From positions 1 through 64,000 of the forward strand of contig NZ_JAAAWN010000009.1 of NCBI RefSeq assembly GCF_010500865.1: a stretch of DNA of 64,000 nucleotides. The letters run 5' to 3'. Shown here in pieces: positions 32,498 to 41,916 of this stretch; the first letter of the stretch is position 1, and each line of letters begins with the position of its first letter. This DNA comes from Alteromonas profundi. Its GTDB lineage: Bacteria > Pseudomonadota > Gammaproteobacteria > Enterobacterales > Alteromonadaceae. The position numbers were made by a program, and so were the translations under genes. The notes beneath the pieces were generated by a model. The model had not been told where the DNA came from. It was given only the letters and a program-made list of their open reading frames with translations, and ran no database searches.

Positions 32498-33403
32498 TTA
32501 TTCGTCCCAATACGGTGTATCTTCGAAATAGTTAGAAATAAAGTCGATAAAAACGCGAAGCTTGTTTGAAACAAGTTTCCGGTGTGGGTATACGGCATAA
32601 AGTGAAATAGCCTGAGGAACATAATCTTTTAAAATCGCCACTAATTCACCACGTTTTACCGCCTCACCGGTAATAAATGTAGGTTGCAGTACATAGCCAT
32701 CACTTTGTTTCGCTACGTCTGTAAGTACTTCTCCGTTATTAGCGATAAGTTTTGGGGGAACCTTTTGAGCATTCGCTTTAAGCGCTTTAAGTAGTTCGGA
32801 TTTGTCGTTGTCGTAATTTACATATGCGTATTCAAGGTAATGTTCGGGCCTTAATTGCGAGGGATGCGTGGGCGTTCCATACCGCTGTAAATATGCAGGC
32901 GAGGCACAAAGGGCCAGTTTAATTGTAGTGATCTTTTTAGCCACTAACGCAGAACTCGCTAAATGACCTGCTCTAAGTGCTACATCTAAACCTTCATCTA
33001 CTACATCCACTTTGCGATCATTAAGTTGTAAATTGACCGATATATTAGGATGGGCATTTTGAAAAGCAGCAAGAGCGGCGGAAAGGTGAAGGGTAGAAAA
33101 AGACACAGGAGCACTTACATGCAGTACCCCTTTTGCCTGCGTGTGTAAAAGACCTAATTGACTTTCCATGTCATTCACACTTTCCAGAATATTATTCGCG
33201 TGCAGCAAACATTGCTGTCCTGCTTCTGTCAGGTGGATCTTTCTAGTAGTGCGATTAAATAATCGCACATCTAGGTGTTTTTCAAGCTGTGCCACATACT
33301 TACTTATAAGTTGATTTGATGTGTTAAGCCTATTTGCTGCGCGCGTAAAACTGCCTTCGTTGGCCGCCACAACAAAGGTTTGAAGAAGTGTTATTTTATC
33401 CAT
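32498..33403 (-). CDS. LysR-family transcriptional regulator
   Basis: This 301-residue regulator has an N-terminal winged helix (FVVAANEGSFTRAANRLNTSNQLISKYVAQLEKHL) and a periplasmic-binding-like effector domain. ATG 33403 (MDKITLLQ) is chosen over the longer frame start by homology and an AAAGG site. It is divergent from doxX and the LigB gene, which it likely controls. A quinone or aromatic inducer is an inference from that neighbourhood. Confidence 0.88.
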   Translation of the reverse strand: MDKITLLQTFVVAANEGSFTRAANRLNTSNQLISKYVAQLEKHLDVRLFNRTTRKIHLTEAGQQCLLHANNILESVNDMESQLGLLHTQAKGVLHVSAPVSFSTLHLSAALAAFQNAHPNISVNLQLNDRKVDVVDEGLDVALRAGHLASSALVAKKITTIKLALCASPAYLQRYGTPTHPSQLRPEHYLEYAYVNYDNDKSELLKALKANAQKVPPKLIANNGEVLTDVAKQSDGYVLQPTFITGEAVKRGELVAILKDYVPQAISLYAVYPHRKLVSNKLRVFIDFISNYFEDTPYWDE

Positions 33404-33603
33404 TGCCTTTCTTAGCCCAATAATTAACAACATTACATTGGTAATTATTCAATATTATGTCGCTTTATTCAAAATATGTTGTCAACTATTCTACGTCTAT
33501 ACAAACGAGATTTAGCTAACCGGCTATTTAATTAAATAATGTTTAAACGTGGCCATCTATATAGATGGGCATTTTCCAAAACATGAGTGAGGGAGGTTCT
33601 ACG

Positions 33604-34053
33604 ATGAACAAACAATTAGTAAAGGCAGTATTTTCTACCAATGAAAGTGCAGCTAGCTTGATATTACGTTTACCGATAGGCGTTATTTTAGCGGCTCATG
33701 GTGCGCAAAAACTGTTTGCATGGTTCGGAGGCTACGGGCTTGAGGGCACTGGACAGTGGATGGAGAGTATCGGTTTGGTTCCCGGTTTTTTAATGGCGTT
33801 ACTGGCTGGTAGTGCAGAGTTTTTCGGGGGTATAGCATTAATTGTGGGATTTCTTACCCGTCCTGCCGCTGCTTTAAGTGCATTTACGATGGTAGTCGCC
33901 ATTTTCACAGTTCATGCTAGTAACGGTTTATTCATGAGTAATAACGGTTATGAGTTCGCATTGTCGCTACTTGCAGCAACCATCGCTTTAACCATTCAGG
34001 GAGCTGGAAAGTTTTCGATAGATAGCATCATCGGCAATAAAATAGGTCGCTAA
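33604..34053 (+). CDS. DoxX family membrane protein
   Basis: This 149-residue protein has four predicted helices. The DoxX signature is LRLPIGVILAAHGAQKLFAWFGG, followed by GSAEFFGGIALIVGFLTRPAA. ATG 33604 follows a GGGAGG ribosome-binding site. DoxX proteins are linked to quinone or thiol redox chemistry at the membrane. It is in line with the LigB dioxygenase downstream. Confidence 0.87.
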   Translation: MNKQLVKAVFSTNESAASLILRLPIGVILAAHGAQKLFAWFGGYGLEGTGQWMESIGLVPGFLMALLAGSAEFFGGIALIVGFLTRPAAALSAFTMVVAIFTVHASNGLFMSNNGYEFALSLLAATIALTIQGAGKFSIDSIIGNKIGR

Positions 34054-34145
34054 CAAGTGTGATTTTCAAAGGAGGAGGCAGACTAAGATGCTCTGCCATC
34101 TTTTCCTCGAGATTTATCTGTTTTATTGAAACTAGGGAACCAACG

Positions 34146-34982
34146 ATGAAAATTACTACAGCTTATATTTCTCATGGTGGTGGACCTCTACCAATTCTAG
34201 AAAGCAATAGGCCTGAAGGAGAAAGTGGCGAAAATCACCACAAAGAAATGATTGAAATACTTCAGCAACTTTCTAAGGACATCCCTAAACCTGATGCAAT
34301 AGTTGTCGTTAGCGCGCATTGGGAGGCAGCGAGCGTTAACGTAACCACGGGTGAGCAGCCTAAGCTAATTTACGATTATTATGGCTTTCCTGCCAGCGCG
34401 TATAGGTTACAGTATCCAGCACTAGGTATACCCAACCTGGCAGCATCTATTGTTAGCGGATTGCAAAACAAGGGAATTTCAGCCGTCACTAATTCACGCC
34501 GGGGGTTTGACCATGGAATGTTTATTCCACTTACTATTATGTATCCAAATGCTGATATTCCCTGTGTTCAAGTATCTCTTTGCGCTGATCTTGATGCAAG
34601 CAAACATCTTGATTTAGGTAAGTCGTTAAGGCAAATATTAGAAGAAAGACAGAATTATGAACACGTATTAATTCTAGGTTCTGGTACGTCATTTCATAAC
34701 ATGCGGGCGTTTTTTGACGATTCAGAACAAGCCCATATAAACGCGCATCGTTTTAATAATTGGTTACAAGATACGATGGCATCGAGTGCAATAGCGGAAC
34801 CAGCGCGTTTGCAGCAGCTTATAGAATGGAATAGGGCGCCTGGGGCAATATTTTCTCATCCAAGGCCAGAGCATTTAATTCCACTTCATGTTTGTTATGG
34901 TGCGAACGAGCGCAACGTTGATAATACGATATCGCTCACCTTACTGACAAAACCAGCGAGTATGTTTGTATGGAACGCCTAG
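34146..34982 (+). CDS. DODA-type extradiol aromatic ring-opening dioxygenase (LigB-like)
   Basis: This 278-residue non-haem metal dioxygenase is related to YgiD/4,5-DOPA dioxygenase. Metal-ligand histidines are visible in ISHGGGP, VVSAHWEA and the late HVCYGANE. ATG 34146 follows AGGGA; the frame is open further up but without homology. Clustering with DoxX and a divergent LysR suggests a catechol or quinone response. The true substrate is unknown. Confidence 0.85.
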   Translation: MKITTAYISHGGGPLPILESNRPEGESGENHHKEMIEILQQLSKDIPKPDAIVVVSAHWEAASVNVTTGEQPKLIYDYYGFPASAYRLQYPALGIPNLAASIVSGLQNKGISAVTNSRRGFDHGMFIPLTIMYPNADIPCVQVSLCADLDASKHLDLGKSLRQILEERQNYEHVLILGSGTSFHNMRAFFDDSEQAHINAHRFNNWLQDTMASSAIAEPARLQQLIEWNRAPGAIFSHPRPEHLIPLHVCYGANERNVDNTISLTLLTKPASMFVWNA

Positions 34983-35123
34983 TTTTCTTAATGTCCGCGG
35001 TGTGTTTTTTATCTGATTGTACTAAAATTTAAACACTTTGTTTATCAATTGGTCGGTTGAACAATAATATTTAAATTAGTGCTTTACAGAGAAAATTAAA
35101 TCATTAAGATACGCAGCACTTAA

Positions 35124-35215
35124 GGAGAGTTGGCAGAGCCCGGTTTAATGCACCTGACTTGAAATCAGACGTGGGGTCAAACCCACCGGGGGTTCGAATC
35201 CCTCACTCTCCGCCA
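35124..35215 (+). tRNA. tRNA-Ser (anticodon UGA), copy 2
   Basis: This is a second serine tRNA identical to 30293-30384. Identity extends 24 bases upstream (ATCATTAAGATACGCAGCAC and on) and ATATT downstream. It then diverges into a different terminator. The two copies are direct repeats flanking about 4.7 kb. Confidence 0.96.
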
Positions 35216-35223
35216 TATTCGTA

Positions 35224-35251
35224 AAACCCGCACATTGTTGCGGGTTTTTTT
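35224..35251 (+). terminator. Terminator of tRNA-Ser copy 2
   Basis: The stem AAACCCGCA/TGCGGGTTT with a six-base loop is followed by a T run, unrelated in sequence to the terminator after copy 1. Confidence 0.85.
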
Positions 35252-35588
35252 ATGCTCAAGAAAAGTCATGTAACGCGTACTTGCGTATTTCTGATAGCTG
35301 CAATGCAAAGTACCATCATTTAATTCACCTATTTGTATTGCAACCTGTTTATTGCCTCCATCTTTCGCCATAGGGGCGAAATTTATTTTGATCTCGGCGT
35401 GTCCTTTTAAGGTATTAAGCGTTCATTCCAAAATAACCTAAACAAAGTTAAACCTCTGCATATCAATTATTGTGGTAAAACATTATATACATACGGGTTT
35501 CTACGCTATATAACACTAAATGCAGACTACTCATTGCAGGCAAGGTTTTCGTGTGCGCAACAACATAGATAAAAATAATGAGGATATT
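35252..35588. other. Gap upstream of ovoA
   Basis: I see no gene here. A 64-codon minus-strand frame (35177-35371) runs antisense across the end of the tRNA and is rejected. AT-rich DNA at 35440-35520 probably holds the ovoA promoter. Confidence 0.5.
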
Positions 35589-37688
35589 ATGCAGGCCAAA
35601 AGTACGCTCAACTTGCGAGACGGCAGTATTGAGCAGAAACGCGAAGAAATAAAAGCATACTTCTTAGATTCTTTTGATACGTACGAGTGTTTATTTACTA
35701 GTTTAAAAAATGATGACGCTTATTATCAGCGCCCCGAAAAACTTCGTCATCCACTTATTTTCTATTACGGACATACAGCAACGTTCTTTATAAATAAGTT
35801 AATATTAGCTAAGTTGCTGACTAACCGAATTAATCCTGAGTTCGAATCGCTATTTGCCATTGGTGTAGATGAGATGAGCTGGGATGATTTAAACGAAAAC
35901 AACTACACTTGGCCTGCGGTATGTGACGTTCGCGATTATCGTTTAAAGGTGCGCGACACCGTACTTTCTCTCATCGATACACTTGATTTCACTTTGCCTA
36001 TTACTTGGGAAAGTGCAATGTGGCCGATAATTATGGGTATTGAACACGAGCGTATTCACCTAGAAACGTCATCTGTGTTGATCCGCCAACTCCCTCTTAC
36101 ATGTGTTGAAACAAACCACAAGGCCTGGCCCATGTGCCCAGAAAGCGGAACTGCCCCGGGCAATAGCCTTTTAGACGTGCCCGGCGGAAAGGTATATAGC
36201 AATAAACAATGGGATGACGCTTACTATGGCTGGGACAACGAATATGGCTTACTCGAAGACGAAGTAAGTGCATTTAAAACCAGTAAATATTTAGTATCTA
36301 ACGGCGAGTTTCTTCAGTTTGTTGAAGACGGGGGTTACCAAAATGCTGAGTATTGGGAAGAAGAAGGAAATAGGTGGCGTGAATACACCAACGCGAAACA
36401 TCCTGTTTTTTGGATTAAAAGTGATACCGGCTACCAATATCGAAGCATGTTAAATCTCATTGATTTGCCGCTAAACTGGCCTGTCGATGTTAATTACCAT
36501 GAAGCGAAAGCCTTCTGTAATTATATGAGTGTCAAATCTGGTGAAGTTATTCGTCTTCCTACGGAAAGTGAATGGTTGCGCTTGCGTGACTATGCCAACG
36601 TTAATGAACCTACCTATAGTGATGGCTTCAATATTGCCTTACAACGCTATGCCTCAAGTGTACCTGTAGACACCCACCAGAAAAATGGGTTCTACGATAT
36701 TGTGGGCAACGTTTGGCAGTGGACGGAAACGCCCATCTATCCCTTTGACGGGTTTAAGGTTCATCCCTTGTATGATGATTTCACTACACCTACGTTTGAT
36801 AACAAGCATAACCTTATAAAAGGTGGCAGCTGGATATCGACAGGGAATGAGGCTATGCAGAATAGCCGTTATGCTTTTAGACGACACTTTTTTCAACATG
36901 CTGGTTTTAGATATGTTCAATCAGCCCAACCCATTGCGGTAAATGATTTGGATTATGAAAGCGATACACAAGTTTCTCAGTACAGTGAGTTTCATTATGG
37001 TGACACGTATTTCGGGGTAGAGAATTTTGGTAAAGCTAGCGCCGATTTTTGCGTCTCTTTTATGCAGGGCGGGAAAATGAACAAAGCCTTAGATTTAGGC
37101 TGCGCTGTGGGGCGCTCTACGTTTGAGTTGGCTAAAATATTTAGCCATGTAGATGGTATCGACTTCTCAGCACGCTTTATTAAAACAGCATTTGCCATGC
37201 AAGAGCATGGAGAAATCCGCTATACCTTGATAGAAGAGGGTGAGCTTACGTCATTCAAAGTTCGTAAACTTAAAAGTTTAGGGCTTGATAAAAGCGCACA
37301 TCGTGCTCATTTTTATCAAGGGGATGCATGTAATCTAAAAGCCCAGTTCACTGGTTACGACCTTATCTTTATGGGGAACTTGCTTGATAGAGTATATAGC
37401 CCGAGAAAAGTGCTAAAAGATATTACTGAACGTTTAAACCAAGGCGGTATATTGGTAGTAGCATCTCCTTTTACTTGGCTTGAAGAATACACAGAACGTA
37501 GCGAGTGGCTAGGCGGCAATAAAGACGTAAATGGCGAAACTCTTACCTCAACCGAAGCCTTAGAGGATACGTTAAAACCACAGTTAAAGCGCGTAGCGCC
37601 ACCGCGAGAGGTCCCTTTTGTCATACGGGAAACGAAACGCAAATATCAACATTCTTTATCAGAGTTTAATGTATTTCGAAAGGAATAG
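35589..37688 (+). CDS. ovoA: 5-histidylcysteine sulfoxide synthase / methyltransferase OvoA
   Basis: This bifunctional enzyme makes ovothiol precursors: an iron-dependent step joins cysteine and histidine, and a SAM step methylates the imidazole. Domains in order are a DinB-like N-terminus with metal histidines (GHTATFF and IEHERIHLE), an FGE-sulfatase-like middle (EWLRLRDY, NVWQWTETP, GGSWISTG, FRRHFFQHAGFRYV) and a C-terminal methyltransferase (LDLGCAVGRSTFELA). The frame opens at 35520, but GAGG before ATG 35589 gives the better start (699 residues). A hairpin with one dispersed octamer lies inside at 36666-36695. Confidence 0.92.
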   Translation: MQAKSTLNLRDGSIEQKREEIKAYFLDSFDTYECLFTSLKNDDAYYQRPEKLRHPLIFYYGHTATFFINKLILAKLLTNRINPEFESLFAIGVDEMSWDDLNENNYTWPAVCDVRDYRLKVRDTVLSLIDTLDFTLPITWESAMWPIIMGIEHERIHLETSSVLIRQLPLTCVETNHKAWPMCPESGTAPGNSLLDVPGGKVYSNKQWDDAYYGWDNEYGLLEDEVSAFKTSKYLVSNGEFLQFVEDGGYQNAEYWEEEGNRWREYTNAKHPVFWIKSDTGYQYRSMLNLIDLPLNWPVDVNYHEAKAFCNYMSVKSGEVIRLPTESEWLRLRDYANVNEPTYSDGFNIALQRYASSVPVDTHQKNGFYDIVGNVWQWTETPIYPFDGFKVHPLYDDFTTPTFDNKHNLIKGGSWISTGNEAMQNSRYAFRRHFFQHAGFRYVQSAQPIAVNDLDYESDTQVSQYSEFHYGDTYFGVENFGKASADFCVSFMQGGKMNKALDLGCAVGRSTFELAKIFSHVDGIDFSARFIKTAFAMQEHGEIRYTLIEEGELTSFKVRKLKSLGLDKSAHRAHFYQGDACNLKAQFTGYDLIFMGNLLDRVYSPRKVLKDITERLNQGGILVVASPFTWLEEYTERSEWLGGNKDVNGETLTSTEALEDTLKPQLKRVAPPREVPFVIRETKRKYQHSLSEFNVFRKE
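36666..36695. repeat. REP-like hairpin inside ovoA
   Basis: GTAGA-C-ACCCA pairs with TGGGT-TCTAC around a nine-base loop, leaving only one bulged C. The left arm contains the octamer GACACCCA (36669-36676). The segment encodes VDTHQKNGFY. Confidence 0.6.
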
Positions 37689-37694
37689 CTGACT

Positions 37695-39146
37695 GTGAAG
37701 CAAGCCCAATTAGAGCAATGGGTTACGCATATCGATAGCATTACAAATGAATTTGCGCCTGTTTTCAAAAAGGCGCAAATTTGGCAGCGCCCCAGTACGG
37801 TTGACACAGAATCGAATGCGCTTCCCCCTGATAATGCGAAAACCTCAGCCTATACAAGGCGACTAAAACATCATTTAGCCCATCGTTTTCCCTACGCTGC
37901 GCCAGAATCTATTGCCATGTGGATCGCCGACATGGACACACACCCATCAAGTCACATCGCTGAAGGCTGCAGCCGTTTTTTAACCAACAATTTTGGTTAT
38001 CAAGCGATAGAGATAGGGCCGATAGTTTCTAAGTGGTTTTCAACGCAAGGTGTTAGGGTGTCAGCGGCAAGTGTAACAAGTGTTGCAAGTGTAATGAGTG
38101 GGGTGGATATAGCTCTATCGTTGCTAACGCAGCCAGGGGACAAAGTCATGCTACTGTCGCCTACTTATGGCCCTTTAAAAGAACGGATAGTAAATCAAAA
38201 ACGCACTCTTATCGAGATCCCTTTGTTAAAGCTTGCTTACGCAAAGCAAGATGACTTTAAACAGTTAATCGCTCTACTTCAGCCCGATGCAAAAGCGCTG
38301 GTGGTGTGCCACCCCAATAATCCCACTGGAACAATATTACCTGCCGAAATTCAGCGAGCTGTGGCACTGTTTTGTGACACCCACGGTATCACTATTATCA
38401 GTGACGAGGTTCATAGTGAATTTGGCTATTTAAATAGTGCCCCAAAACAACCAATTTTACCCTTCGGTTATGGATATCTTAACAACGACGACACCGTTCT
38501 CGATATAGCGAGCTTATGGCGTACTAACGATGAGTGTCCACAAAGTGACGCAGTAAGTGACGGTGAAAGTAGTGGGTGTCCAGAAGGTCGGGGTGGGTGT
38601 CCAGAAAGGTGGGGTGACAACAATGGGTGTCCAGAGAAGGGAAGGGTTAAAAGTGATGGGTGTCTAAAAAATGGTATTCATTTTAATAGCGTTTCAAAGG
38701 CATTTAATTTGGCGGCTATTCCGGGGGCTTCGTATGCGTTAATCGAAAACGATGCGTTGCGCGAGCGCTTTAAGCAAGAAGTGAGTCGTCGTCATTTAGA
38801 CGCTTCGTCCATTTCGCAAGTTGCGTTAAAAGAGGCTTATGAGCACGGTTTGCCTTGGCTCAATAGAGTAAGAGAAGCAATTCATATTAATCGTCAATAT
38901 ACCCACGCTATAATGCAAGCACTTCCCTTGGATGTCTCTTATTCTATGGGAGATGCAGGGTATTTTCTGTGGTTAGATTTACGCAGTCACTTTCCGGACA
39001 ATACCTTTAAAACGGCGTGCGAACGAGGCGTTGTTGGGGTTGATGGAAGCCAGTTTGGTGCCCCTGGCTTTATTCGTTTAAATTTAGCTTGCCATCCAAC
39101 ATTCATTGCAAAAGCGCTTAAACGTCTTTTTGCCTATGCTTCATAA
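37695..39146 (+). CDS. ovoB: PLP-dependent C-S lyase of the MalY/PatB type, probable OvoB
   Basis: This fold-type I PLP enzyme should cleave the ovothiol sulfoxide conjugate made by OvoA. That function is inferred from adjacency (six bases apart) and from PatB-like motifs: WIADMDTHPS, CHPNNPTG, ISDEVHSEFG and the PLP lysine in NSVSKAFNLA near residue 335. The Asp-to-Lys spacing is about 98 residues, against about 30 in PatB. The extra part (about 272-327) contains four GCPE/GCLK units encoded by TGGGTGTC copies. Whether this hydrophilic, glycine-rich insertion is tolerated is unknown. Confidence 0.85.
   Translation: MKQAQLEQWVTHIDSITNEFAPVFKKAQIWQRPSTVDTESNALPPDNAKTSAYTRRLKHHLAHRFPYAAPESIAMWIADMDTHPSSHIAEGCSRFLTNNFGYQAIEIGPIVSKWFSTQGVRVSAASVTSVASVMSGVDIALSLLTQPGDKVMLLSPTYGPLKERIVNQKRTLIEIPLLKLAYAKQDDFKQLIALLQPDAKALVVCHPNNPTGTILPAEIQRAVALFCDTHGITIISDEVHSEFGYLNSAPKQPILPFGYGYLNNDDTVLDIASLWRTNDECPQSDAVSDGESSGCPEGRGGCPERWGDNNGCPEKGRVKSDGCLKNGIHFNSVSKAFNLAAIPGASYALIENDALRERFKQEVSRRHLDASSISQVALKEAYEHGLPWLNRVREAIHINRQYTHAIMQALPLDVSYSMGDAGYFLWLDLRSHFPDNTFKTACERGVVGVDGSQFGAPGFIRLNLACHPTFIAKALKRLFAYAS
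38573..38664. repeat. Tandem TGGGTGTC units inserted in ovoB
   Basis: Four exact octamers begin at 38573, 38594, 38624 and 38657, mostly followed by CAGA, in a G-rich stretch. A near copy, GAGTGTCCA, lies at about 38532. All four are in the same frame (Gly-Cys-Pro or Gly-Cys-Leu). Another copy in the same gene at 38376 is in the opposite orientation (Asp-Thr-His). Confidence 0.85.
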
Positions 39147-39353
39147 GCGTAACTAATACCCCGTGTTAACTGGGTTAAATAAAGCACCAATATGCGCGTT
39201 GAATGCCATAAATTCTAACCTTAAGGTTCACCTTGTCGTATCTCGTGGTATGATGAAGAATGCGTATTGATGATGTCAATATAAGTGTTAAGTAGGGCTT
39301 AAAGCCTATTTAATATCATGGACATATATAATTGTAGTCAGTGAGATACTAGT

Positions 39354-39998
39354 GTGATTAAAATTATCCTAGCAGATGATCATGATTTGGTCAGAACAGG
39401 GATCCGCCGAATTTTGGAAGACGAAAAAGACTTTTCTATTATTGCAGAAGCAAAGAATGGAGAAGAAGCGGTGCAACTTTGCCGCAAGAACGCGCCAGAT
39501 GTGGTACTCATGGATGTGAATATGCCAGGCATTGGTGGTCTTGAAGCCACCAAGCGAATTGTTCGAATGTCTGAAAACACCCGCGTGGTGTGTGTGTCTA
39601 TGGTTAAAGAAAGCCCTATACCTATGCAGGTTATGAATGCAGGCGCCTTCGGCTTTCTTACCAAAGATGCAGAGCCAAGTGAAGTGATACGCGCGATTTA
39701 CAAAGTCGCGGCGGGACAAAAGTATCTCGACAACGAATTAGCGCACAGTATTGCAATTGAAAAGCTCTCTCCTAGCGCAGATAATCCGTTTAATGAATTG
39801 TCGTCTCGTGAATTAAGTATTGCGCTTAGGCTAACTAAAGGACAACGGGTTCCTGATATTGCCCAGGAACTTAGTATTAACGCGAAAACAGTGAATACCT
39901 ATCGCTATCGCATGTTCGAAAAGTTAGGCGTAACCACCGATGTTGAACTAACGCACCTTGCGTTACGTCACAAACTTATTGATTCCAATTTACTTTAA
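39354..39998 (+). CDS. uvrY: Response regulator UvrY/GacA
   Basis: This 214-residue NarL-type regulator pairs with the BarA/GacS sensor and controls CsrB-type small RNAs. The receiver starts IKIILADDHDLVRTGI with phosphoacceptor Asp in DVVLMDVNMPG. The LuxR helix-turn-helix is in PDIAQELSINAKTVNTYRYRMFEKLG. It starts at GTG 39354. The uvrY-uvrC linkage is conserved in gammaproteobacteria. Confidence 0.94.
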   Translation: MIKIILADDHDLVRTGIRRILEDEKDFSIIAEAKNGEEAVQLCRKNAPDVVLMDVNMPGIGGLEATKRIVRMSENTRVVCVSMVKESPIPMQVMNAGAFGFLTKDAEPSEVIRAIYKVAAGQKYLDNELAHSIAIEKLSPSADNPFNELSSRELSIALRLTKGQRVPDIAQELSINAKTVNTYRYRMFEKLGVTTDVELTHLALRHKLIDSNLL

Positions 39999-40004
39999 TT
40001 GGTT

Positions 40005-41822
40005 ATGTCTACGTTCGACTCTGCCGCGTTTTTAAAAAACCTTACCTCCCAGCCGGGCGTTTATCGTATGTATAACGCCCAGCAAGAAGTCATTTATGTC
40101 GGTAAGGCCAAGAACCTTAAAAAGCGTGTGTCCAGTTACTTTCGCCTTCAAGTCGATAATGCGAAAACCCGTTCTTTGGTAAGCCAAATAGCGGATATGG
40201 ACGTTACCGTGGTTAACAGTGAAACCGAAGCGTTTCTACTTGAAAATAATTTTATAAAAAAATACAAACCTCGTTATAACGTGGTTATGCGGGATGACAA
40301 ATCATACCCGTTTATTTTTCTCTCCGACCACCAGCACCCACGGTTGTCTTTTCATCGCGGGCCGCAAAAAAAGAAAGGCCAATATTTTGGCCCTTATCCC
40401 AGCGCATGGGGAGTGCGAGAAAGCTTACGATCCATGCAGAAAATATTTCCGGTTCGCCAGTGTGAAGACAGTTATTATCGCGCGCGAAGCCGCCCTTGTT
40501 TGCAGTATCAAATGCAGCGATGCAGTGCACCGTGTGTAGAAGGTTATGTAAGCGATGAAGAATATGCTGACCAGGTTAAATTAGCTACGCTGTTTTTAAA
40601 TGGGAAAAACCAGCAGGTGATAGGTTCGTTGGTGGAGAAAATGGAACGCGCTAGCGAACAACTAAACTTTGAAGCAGCAGCTCGTTATCGCGATCAAATT
40701 AATGCCTTACGAAAAGTACAAGAACGCCAATGGGTGTCTGGTACGCAAGATGAGATGGATGTATTTGGGTTCGCGCTAAAAGGTAACATGGCGTGTATAC
40801 AGGTAATGTTTATACGCGATAGCCAACTGCTTGGTAGTAAAGCATTCTTTCCAAAAGTGCCCTCTACAGCAGACGAACAAGAAGTGTTTGAATCCTTCTT
40901 TCTTCAGTTTTATTTGGCTGGTAATAAAGTTATCCCGAAACAAATAGTACTACCTCGACCTCTTAGCGATGAAGCTGCCATTACAGATTTATTAACAACG
41001 GAAGCATCTCATAAGGTCACCTTCTTTAAGGGGGCTAGGGATGAAAAACGCCGTTATTTACAGCTTGCGCAAGCTAATGCAGAAACAGCGCTTGAGAGCC
41101 AATACAGTGCTCAAAAATCTGTTTTCGCCCGCTATGTAGATTTAGAAGCAGCACTTGAAGTAGATTCGCCCATTCAACGAATGGAATGCTTTGATATAAG
41201 CCATACGTCTGGCCAACAAACGGTAGCCTCTTGTGTGGTATTTAACCGCGAAGGCCCACTAAAAAGTGATTATAGGCGGTATAATATTGAAGGTATTACG
41301 CCGGGTGATGATTACGCAGCAATGGCCCAAGCGCTAAAACGTAGATACAAATCCGTTAAAGAAGTACAGAAAATTCCAGATTTACTGTTAATTGATGGTG
41401 GGAAGGGACAATTGGCTCAAGCTGAGTCGTTTTTTGAAGACTGGCCTCATGATAAAAAGCCCATGTTACTTGGTGTTGCGAAAGGGACCACACGTAAACC
41501 CGGGCTTGAAACATTAATCTTAGCAGGCAGTCACGCAGTAGTTCCTATGGACAGTCACGCGCCGGCGCTTCATCTAGTACAGCATATTCGCGATGAGTCT
41601 CATAGGTTTGCTATCACTGGGCATAGAAACCGCAGGCAAAAAGTAAAAACGACATCAAGTTTAGAAACTATACCGGGAGTAGGCGCAAAACGCAGACAAA
41701 ACTTACTTAAATATATGGGCGGCTTGCAGGGTCTTAAAAAAGCCAGTAAAGATGAAATAGCCGGTGTGCCTGGCATTAGCCGCGAATTGGCAGATGTTAT
41801 CTACGATCACTTGCATCAATAA
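40005..41822 (+). CDS. uvrC: Excinuclease ABC subunit C
   Basis: This nuclease makes the dual incisions in nucleotide excision repair. Its 605 residues have an N-terminal GIY-YIG domain (PGVYRMYNAQQEVIYVGKAKNLKKRV), a UvrB-binding motif (LNFEAAARYRDQINAL), the RNase H-like 5' nuclease (IQRMECFDISHTSG) and tandem helix-hairpin-helices at the end. ATG 40005 is preferred over TTG 39999. It follows uvrY by six bases. Confidence 0.97.
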   Translation: MSTFDSAAFLKNLTSQPGVYRMYNAQQEVIYVGKAKNLKKRVSSYFRLQVDNAKTRSLVSQIADMDVTVVNSETEAFLLENNFIKKYKPRYNVVMRDDKSYPFIFLSDHQHPRLSFHRGPQKKKGQYFGPYPSAWGVRESLRSMQKIFPVRQCEDSYYRARSRPCLQYQMQRCSAPCVEGYVSDEEYADQVKLATLFLNGKNQQVIGSLVEKMERASEQLNFEAAARYRDQINALRKVQERQWVSGTQDEMDVFGFALKGNMACIQVMFIRDSQLLGSKAFFPKVPSTADEQEVFESFFLQFYLAGNKVIPKQIVLPRPLSDEAAITDLLTTEASHKVTFFKGARDEKRRYLQLAQANAETALESQYSAQKSVFARYVDLEAALEVDSPIQRMECFDISHTSGQQTVASCVVFNREGPLKSDYRRYNIEGITPGDDYAAMAQALKRRYKSVKEVQKIPDLLLIDGGKGQLAQAESFFEDWPHDKKPMLLGVAKGTTRKPGLETLILAGSHAVVPMDSHAPALHLVQHIRDESHRFAITGHRNRRQKVKTTSSLETIPGVGAKRRQNLLKYMGGLQGLKKASKDEIAGVPGISRELADVIYDHLHQ

Positions 41823-41916
41823 TATATACATTGCCGCGAACTCTTCAGTTAATTACGTTACTGTATAGATAGAAAACGCAATCATGCGGCGCTAAACCTG
41901 CCAGAAATGGCACACA

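Noticed and set aside
35177..35371. Minus-strand 64-codon open frame
   Set aside because: Its start region is antisense to tRNA-Ser, a common false call.
38573..38664. CRISPR-like array
   Set aside because: Units are short, unevenly spaced, inside a coding frame and without cas genes. No CRISPR array was seen anywhere in the window.
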